A stretch of 64,000 nucleotides of DNA from Crystallibacter degradans (lineage in GTDB: Bacteria > Actinomycetota > Actinomycetes > Actinomycetales > Micrococcaceae). The number at the start of each line of letters is the position of its first letter. Position 1 is the first letter of the stretch. Below the pieces are notes generated by a model. It made no database searches, was not told where the DNA came from, and saw only the letters and a program-made list of their open reading frames with translations. The position numbers and the translations under genes are program-made. Location: the NCBI RefSeq assembly GCF_012952295.1, contig NZ_JABBCH010000006.1, positions 186,001 through 250,000 of the forward strand, read 5' to 3'. This document shows, piece by piece, positions 59,660 through 64,000 of the stretch.

Positions 59660-60145
59660 ATGCCGGGATCCAACAAAGCCCCCAGCGCGCAGCCGGGCAA
59701 CGTCGTCGACCCGTACCGCGCGTACAATTTCAAGCTCATCGACCACGGCATCATGCAGGCCGCGTTCACCCGGGTCGAGGGGCTGGGCATCGTGGTCAAC
59801 CGCGCGCTGTTCCGTGCCGGCGGCGAAAACAGCGTGGTCCGGGCCATCCCCATGCAGGTGAGTTACCCGCCGGTGAAGCTCTGGTACGGCGTCACGGATT
59901 CGGACGAACTGCTACGCTGGCTCTTCACCGCGGTCAAGGGCCGGGTGGAACGCCGCGATGTGTCCCTGGCCCTGCTCAATGAGGCCGGCACGGACCATGT
60001 CCGCCGCTGGGACTTCATCGGCGCCTGGCCCTGCGAATGGCAAGGCACCCCGCTGGACGCGCTCGGCGACGAACTCGCCATAGAGTGCCTGACCCTCACG
60101 TTCGACCGGCTGGAACTGGCAGATGACGGAAACCAGGCCCCGTAA
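59660..60145 (+). CDS. eCIS/phage inner tube protein
   Basis: A 161-residue gp19/Hcp-like tube protein: DPYRAYNFKLIDHGIMQAAF, VEGLGIVV, the YGVTDSDELLRWL helix and AWPCEWQGTPLDALGDELAIECLTLTF are family features. Stacked hexamers form the channel inside the sheath. Starts 1 bp after the sheath stop; overlaps the next gene by 23 bp. Confidence 0.92.
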   Translation: MPGSNKAPSAQPGNVVDPYRAYNFKLIDHGIMQAAFTRVEGLGIVVNRALFRAGGENSVVRAIPMQVSYPPVKLWYGVTDSDELLRWLFTAVKGRVERRDVSLALLNEAGTDHVRRWDFIGAWPCEWQGTPLDALGDELAIECLTLTFDRLELADDGNQAP

Positions 60146-61424
60146 AGCCGTGGCCGAGAGTCTGCGCCGGATAGCCGACGCCCTCGACCCGGCCCCGCAA
60201 CCGAAAGACGTGGCGGCGGCGCCTGCTGCCGCGGCTAAACCCGGTGCCCCGGAGCATTGGCTGGCCAGGCTGGAAGAGGCCGGCGTATCCACCGCCGCCT
60301 ATCGAACGGGAGCGGAGCCGGAAGGGGCTGCCCGGAACGAAAAGGATTCCGTGCGTTCATCGGGCGGGATCCTCGCCACCGGACTGCGACATCTTGCCCG
60401 CCTCTTCGCCCACAAGCCCGGACAGCAGGAAGCAGGAATAACGACGGCGGAGGCACCGGTACCAGCGTCCGAACGAACGCAGGCACGGACGGCACCAACC
60501 GCGGCCGGAGCGGAGCAACGCCAAGACTACGGAGCACCGGTGCGGCGCGCCGGATACGCCGAGCCGAAAAGGGCCGGGAAACCCAGCGCAGTGACGTTCC
60601 CGCCGCAGGACGCACAACCCCGGCCGAGGCAGGCAGCGGGCGCAGCACCTCCCGGTTCCCCGGCGGAAACCGGGGCGAGAGGCAGTTCGCTGCATCTGCC
60701 CACGGGGGCCACCAGTCCGGTTCCGGAAGCGTGGGGCCGCAGTCCGGTTGCCCCGAGGAATGCGGCGGAACCGTCTCCGGGCACGCCGGCGCCTCCTCCG
60801 GGACCAGCCGATCCGGCCCAGCGGACGGATGACGCCGTTCCCCGAAGTACGGCCGATCCCCGGAGCACGGATCCTGAAGGCAGGAGTCCAGGGCTGCACC
60901 CGCCGGTTGCCAGCGGCCGCCTGGTCTTGAACGTCGGCCGCGGACCGGAAGACCGCTCCGTGCCGGGAGCCGTTCCACGGTACCGGGCCGCCGTTTTCCG
61001 GTCCGGCGACGGGACCAGCCGTCCCACAGTCCCTGGCAACGGCAACGCCAACGGCGCCGAGACGGCAGGCAAGGACGGCGCCAACGAGGCTGTTGCAGGG
61101 CAACGCCCGGGTAGCACAGGAAGTCCTGCCGGATTCGATATCAACGGGTCAGCAGTCCCCTACCAGTCGTCGTCGCTCCTTGCACCGGCGCAGCAGGCCA
61201 ACGCGGACACCGGCCAGAAGCAGGACGCTTTTCCCGCCTCCGGCGCCGCATCGCCGGTGGGGCCGAACGTTCCCGCGGTGCTCCCGGCGGCGCCGCCCTG
61301 GCCGGACCTGCCAGGGCAGAACCGGTTGGCCGGATCGGCAGCGGCCGTCCAGGCGGCGCAAGGACAATGGCTGGATGCCCTCGCCCGGGCCTCCCGGCTG
61401 GCGGCCGAACAAGGAGCCCGCTGA
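60123..61424 (+). CDS. Disordered eCIS-operon protein of unknown role
   Basis: A 433-residue Pro/Ala/Gly/Arg-rich protein with no fold visible in its middle 320 residues. The ends look helical: RKAVAESLRRIADAL at the N-terminus and AVQAAQGQWLDALARASRLAAEQ at the C-terminus. Overlaps tube (23 bp) and baseplate gene (TGATG), so it is made with them. It may tether, scaffold or load cargo. The frame is fixed by the overlaps and reading-frame continuity rather than by homology. Confidence 0.7.
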   Translation: MTETRPRKAVAESLRRIADALDPAPQPKDVAAAPAAAAKPGAPEHWLARLEEAGVSTAAYRTGAEPEGAARNEKDSVRSSGGILATGLRHLARLFAHKPGQQEAGITTAEAPVPASERTQARTAPTAAGAEQRQDYGAPVRRAGYAEPKRAGKPSAVTFPPQDAQPRPRQAAGAAPPGSPAETGARGSSLHLPTGATSPVPEAWGRSPVAPRNAAEPSPGTPAPPPGPADPAQRTDDAVPRSTADPRSTDPEGRSPGLHPPVASGRLVLNVGRGPEDRSVPGAVPRYRAAVFRSGDGTSRPTVPGNGNANGAETAGKDGANEAVAGQRPGSTGSPAGFDINGSAVPYQSSSLLAPAQQANADTGQKQDAFPASGAASPVGPNVPAVLPAAPPWPDLPGQNRLAGSAAAVQAAQGQWLDALARASRLAAEQGAR

Positions 61425-62161
61425 TGGAACATGTGTCCTTCCTGATCGAGGAAACCGGCGAGCACCTGAGCTGCCTGCTCAACCCCGAGTCCCTGGTCAT
61501 GACGCGCACCGCAGGCGTAGAAACCCGCCGGTCCTCCGGCGGCCGGCTGACCGGGACGTCGCTGGCCGATGATCCGCTGCTGTTCACCGGCGGCGGCCGG
61601 ACCGAGCTGCAGCTGGAGCTGCTCTTCGACGTCGATCTGGCGCCCGAAGGCGTTCCGGTATCCGACGTTCGGCAGATGACCCGGTCCATCTGGAAACTCG
61701 CCGAAAACTCCGCTGAAGCCGCGCGCCGCCGTCGTCCTCCGCTGGCCTGCCTGGCATGGGGAATGGCGTGGTTTATCCCGGGCATCGTGACCGAGGTAGC
61801 CGAACGCTTCGACCGCTTCGCACCGGACGGCTCGCCGCTGCGGTCGTGGATGAAGCTGCTCTTTGTCCGGGTGGGTTCCGCCGCGGACGAGCCCGGCGGT
61901 GAGAGCTACGAGCTCGCCCAGCGGCTGCCGCCGGTGGACGTCACGGCACCCGCCGTCGGCTCCGTGGAAGTCCTGGGCAGCGGGACGGATGAAACCAACG
62001 AGGAGGGCGTACCCGCTGTCCATCCCACGGACCTGGGGCTGCTCTCGCAGGCGGCCTTCGGAACCCCGCTGCTGTGGAAGGAACTGCTGGACTACAACGG
62101 GGTCGATGATCCTTTCCATTTCACCGGGCCGCTGGCCGTGCCGCCGCTCTCCGAAGGCTGA
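61424..62161 (+). CDS. CIS-tube / LysM-like baseplate protein (Pvc7-like)
   Basis: A 245-residue protein. Residues 1-155 match CIS_tube proteins (FLIEETGEHLSCLLNPESL, GRTELQLELLFDVDL, WMKLLFVRV); residues 205-240 (LSQAAFGTPLLWKELLDYNGVDDP) resemble the LysM-like or gp53-like end that joins tube and baseplate. The start at 61424 overlaps the previous stop; an ATG-free frame extends 19 codons upstream. Confidence 0.85.
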   Translation: MEHVSFLIEETGEHLSCLLNPESLVMTRTAGVETRRSSGGRLTGTSLADDPLLFTGGGRTELQLELLFDVDLAPEGVPVSDVRQMTRSIWKLAENSAEAARRRRPPLACLAWGMAWFIPGIVTEVAERFDRFAPDGSPLRSWMKLLFVRVGSAADEPGGESYELAQRLPPVDVTAPAVGSVEVLGSGTDETNEEGVPAVHPTDLGLLSQAAFGTPLLWKELLDYNGVDDPFHFTGPLAVPPLSEG

Positions 62162-62164
62162 CCC

Positions 62165-63688
62165 GTGCAACAGGTCCAGGGGCTGCCGGAATTGATCATC
62201 TCGCTGGGACGTAGGCGGCTGTCGGCAGCCGAAACGGGCGCCGTCATCTCGGTGGAGGTCCGGTCCGTCCTCGGCAGTCCCACACAATGCCAGCTCACCT
62301 TTCAGGCGGATTCGGTCTTTGCCGGAGCGCGGGAGCTGGCACCGGCAACCGGCGACGCCCTGAAAGTGGAGGTCGCCGGCCGGCCGGAGACGCTCTTCGC
62401 CGGGGACGTGACCGTGGTGGAGCGCAGCTACGCCGCGGATGCCACCCGGCTGCTGCGGTTGCGCGCCTATGACGCGCTGCACCGGCTGCGCAAGCGCCAG
62501 TTCACCCGGCTGCTGGAAGCCACGGACCTGGCCGCCTTGGCCATGACACTCTGCCAGGGCACCGGACTGCAGGTCAAGGGCGGCACGCAGAAAGTCGGAC
62601 CGGTGTACCAGTGCGGGCGGTCGGACCTGGCGGTGCTCGCCGAATGCTGCGCCCAGGCAGGACGGTACCCTGTGGTCGCCGGGCGGGAACTCCTGCTGGT
62701 CCCGCTGGCCGGGGACGACGACGGCGAACCGCTTGAGCTGGAACTGGGCGGCAACCTGCATTCGGCCGAATTGGAACTCAGCCAGGAGCCGGCCTTCCGC
62801 AGCGCCGATGTGGCCGGCTGGCATCCTGCCCCGGCCACCGCCGTCCGCGCCCGCGCTACGGAGGACACCGCCCGCGCACACGTCAAAGCGGATGCCGCGC
62901 CCGCCACCGTGGGTGGCGGCGGAGCGCTACACCGGCGCAACGGCTTGTTCTCCGACCGCGCCGGTGCGGAGGCACTGGCCCAGGCCGAACTGGACGTGCG
63001 TGCGGCCGGTGAAGCCACGGCGGAGCTGGTCGTGGAGGGAGATCCTGCGCTCCGGCCGGGCCGCCGGATCCGCCTGCGGGGAGTCGCCGCGGAGTTCGAA
63101 GGCACCTACGCCGTGTGCGCCGCTGCCCATATGATCGACCGGACCGGCTATGAGACCGCCGTTTCCACCCGGCCGCCGGGGCCGCCGCCGGACCGGGCCG
63201 CCGATGTGGCCACGCTCGGCATTGTCACGGACACCGAAGACCCGCAGCAGCTCGGCCGCGCCCGGGTCTCGCTGCCGGCCTACCCCGACCTGGTCACCGG
63301 GTGGTCTCCGGTCCTGGTCGCCGGGGCCGGGCCGGACAAGGGAGCGGTCATCCTGCCGGCAGCCGGCGACCACGTGCTGATGCTGCTGCTGGCCTCGGAC
63401 CCGGCCAACGCCGTTATTCTCGGCGGCCTTTACGGGATGCGGCAGCCCCCGGATGCCACGGTTCGCGGGCCCCGCGGCGGCCGGTACACCGTGCGAACCG
63501 CGGACGGCCAGCAGCTGATGCTCGACGGCGCCGCCCACAGCTTCACCGCTACCGACGGCCACGGTTCCGCCGTCGAAATGGGACCTGACTTACTGCGGAT
63601 CAGCGCCGCGACGGACCTGGTCATCGAGGCTCCGGGCAAGGGGCTGCGGATCCGCGCGCGCACCGTGGACTTCGAGGAGGCACCGTGA
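62165..63688 (+). CDS. VgrG-like spike protein (gp27/gp5 fusion, Pvc8-like)
   Basis: A 507-residue spike. The gp27-like hub fills about 1-340; the OB-fold follows (TLGIVTDTEDPQQLGRARVSLP to AAGDHVLMLLLASDPANAVILGGLYG), ending in a short gp5-like beta-helix region. It forms the trimeric needle at the tip of the tube. GTG start 3 bp after the upstream stop. Confidence 0.9.
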   Translation: MQQVQGLPELIISLGRRRLSAAETGAVISVEVRSVLGSPTQCQLTFQADSVFAGARELAPATGDALKVEVAGRPETLFAGDVTVVERSYAADATRLLRLRAYDALHRLRKRQFTRLLEATDLAALAMTLCQGTGLQVKGGTQKVGPVYQCGRSDLAVLAECCAQAGRYPVVAGRELLLVPLAGDDDGEPLELELGGNLHSAELELSQEPAFRSADVAGWHPAPATAVRARATEDTARAHVKADAAPATVGGGGALHRRNGLFSDRAGAEALAQAELDVRAAGEATAELVVEGDPALRPGRRIRLRGVAAEFEGTYAVCAAAHMIDRTGYETAVSTRPPGPPPDRAADVATLGIVTDTEDPQQLGRARVSLPAYPDLVTGWSPVLVAGAGPDKGAVILPAAGDHVLMLLLASDPANAVILGGLYGMRQPPDATVRGPRGGRYTVRTADGQQLMLDGAAHSFTATDGHGSAVEMGPDLLRISAATDLVIEAPGKGLRIRARTVDFEEAP

Positions 63689-64000
63689 AAATCCTGGTAC
63701 TGGCTGGCACCACCCGGTGCGGCCATGACGGCCTGGTCGGGCCCAAGGCCTCCCAGACCTGGGTGCGGATCGGCGGCTCGCCCGTCCTGGTCGCCCACGA
63801 TCCGGAAGGCAGGCCGATCGCTGGCTGCCCGAACATCGGCCTGAACATCAAGCCGTGCACCAATACGCTCACCGTCCACACAGGCTATTCCGGCTTCATC
63901 TGTATCGGCGAACGCGGCGTCTGCCTGGACTCGGTCACCGGATTCACCGACGGCACACCGCCGGGAGCGGTCAAGTACACGGTCCGCTCCCCCGGCCAAT
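63685..64000 (+). CDS. PAAR-like spike tip, cut by window end
   Basis: The first 105 residues are visible; GTG start overlaps the spike stop by 4 bp (GTGA). Pattern TTRCGHDG near the start, WVRIGGSPVLV, IAGCPNI and CTNTLTV fits PAAR/DUF4280-like tip proteins, in which Cys and His bind a metal at the cone tip. The remainder may be short or carry an effector domain. Confidence 0.75.
   Translation, partial: MKILVLAGTTRCGHDGLVGPKASQTWVRIGGSPVLVAHDPEGRPIAGCPNIGLNIKPCTNTLTVHTGYSGFICIGERGVCLDSVTGFTDGTPPGAVKYTVRSPGQ

Overview
The DNA is GC-rich with actinobacterial codon use. Gene content (IolD/IolC inositol operon with a Cgl0159-type aldolase, GAF-ANTAR protein, SARP regulator, LPxxG-free secreted proteins with FG-GAP repeats, actinobacterial-type phage-tail-like genes) fits a soil actinomycete of the Micrococcaceae (Arthrobacter-like). 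This genus-level placement is an inference from gene content, not from a marker gene. No rRNA, tRNA or CRISPR array was seen.

Layout. (1) 1-17 kb: myo-inositol catabolism. A GntR/UTRA regulator tail, iolB, a LacI regulator, and a side branch (PhyH dioxygenase, Gfo/Idh/MocA dehydrogenase, SDR, tautomerase) face a roughly 10 kb minus-strand operon iolC - aldolase - iolD - mmsA - iolE - iolG - TIM-barrel isomerase - MFS transporter. A truncated isomerase pseudogene lies beside its promoter. (2) 17-20 kb: ROK kinase, K+ channel-like protein, alpha/beta hydrolase. (3) 20-29 kb: an accessory island with a two-TM SLATT-like protein, a two-component system whose response regulator is frameshifted, a degenerate trypsin-like protein, a SARP regulator, and a three-gene cassette (metzincin protease, caspase-like protease, unknown 192-aa protein). 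(4) 29-50 kb: SurE, PfkB kinase, DUF2278, cold-shock protein, secreted subtilase, secreted phosphoesterase, lipoprotein, an orphan HigA antitoxin, UspA, a nitrilase locus, a large secreted hydrolase, a NYN-domain protein. (5) 51-54.9 kb: a second, diverged copy of the metzincin-caspase-unknown cassette, then a PKD-domain membrane protein and a decayed insertion sequence. (6) 57.7-64 kb: the start of a contractile injection system (eCIS) operon: Pvc16-like protein, sheath, tube, a disordered protein, CIS-tube/LysM-like baseplate protein, VgrG-like spike and PAAR-like tip, cut off by the window end.

The main discovery candidate is the link between these parts. Both protease cassettes have the same order, the same 8-bp overlap between genes two and three, and similar promoters: repeats of the type RRTAAYGC spaced exactly 11 bp apart, then 8 bp, then CTAYACC. 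That is the architecture of SARP operators, and the window's only SARP gene is divergent from cassette 1. A third such site precedes the two-TM protein. This suggests a SARP-controlled protease or cell-death regulon, one copy of which sits next to an eCIS.
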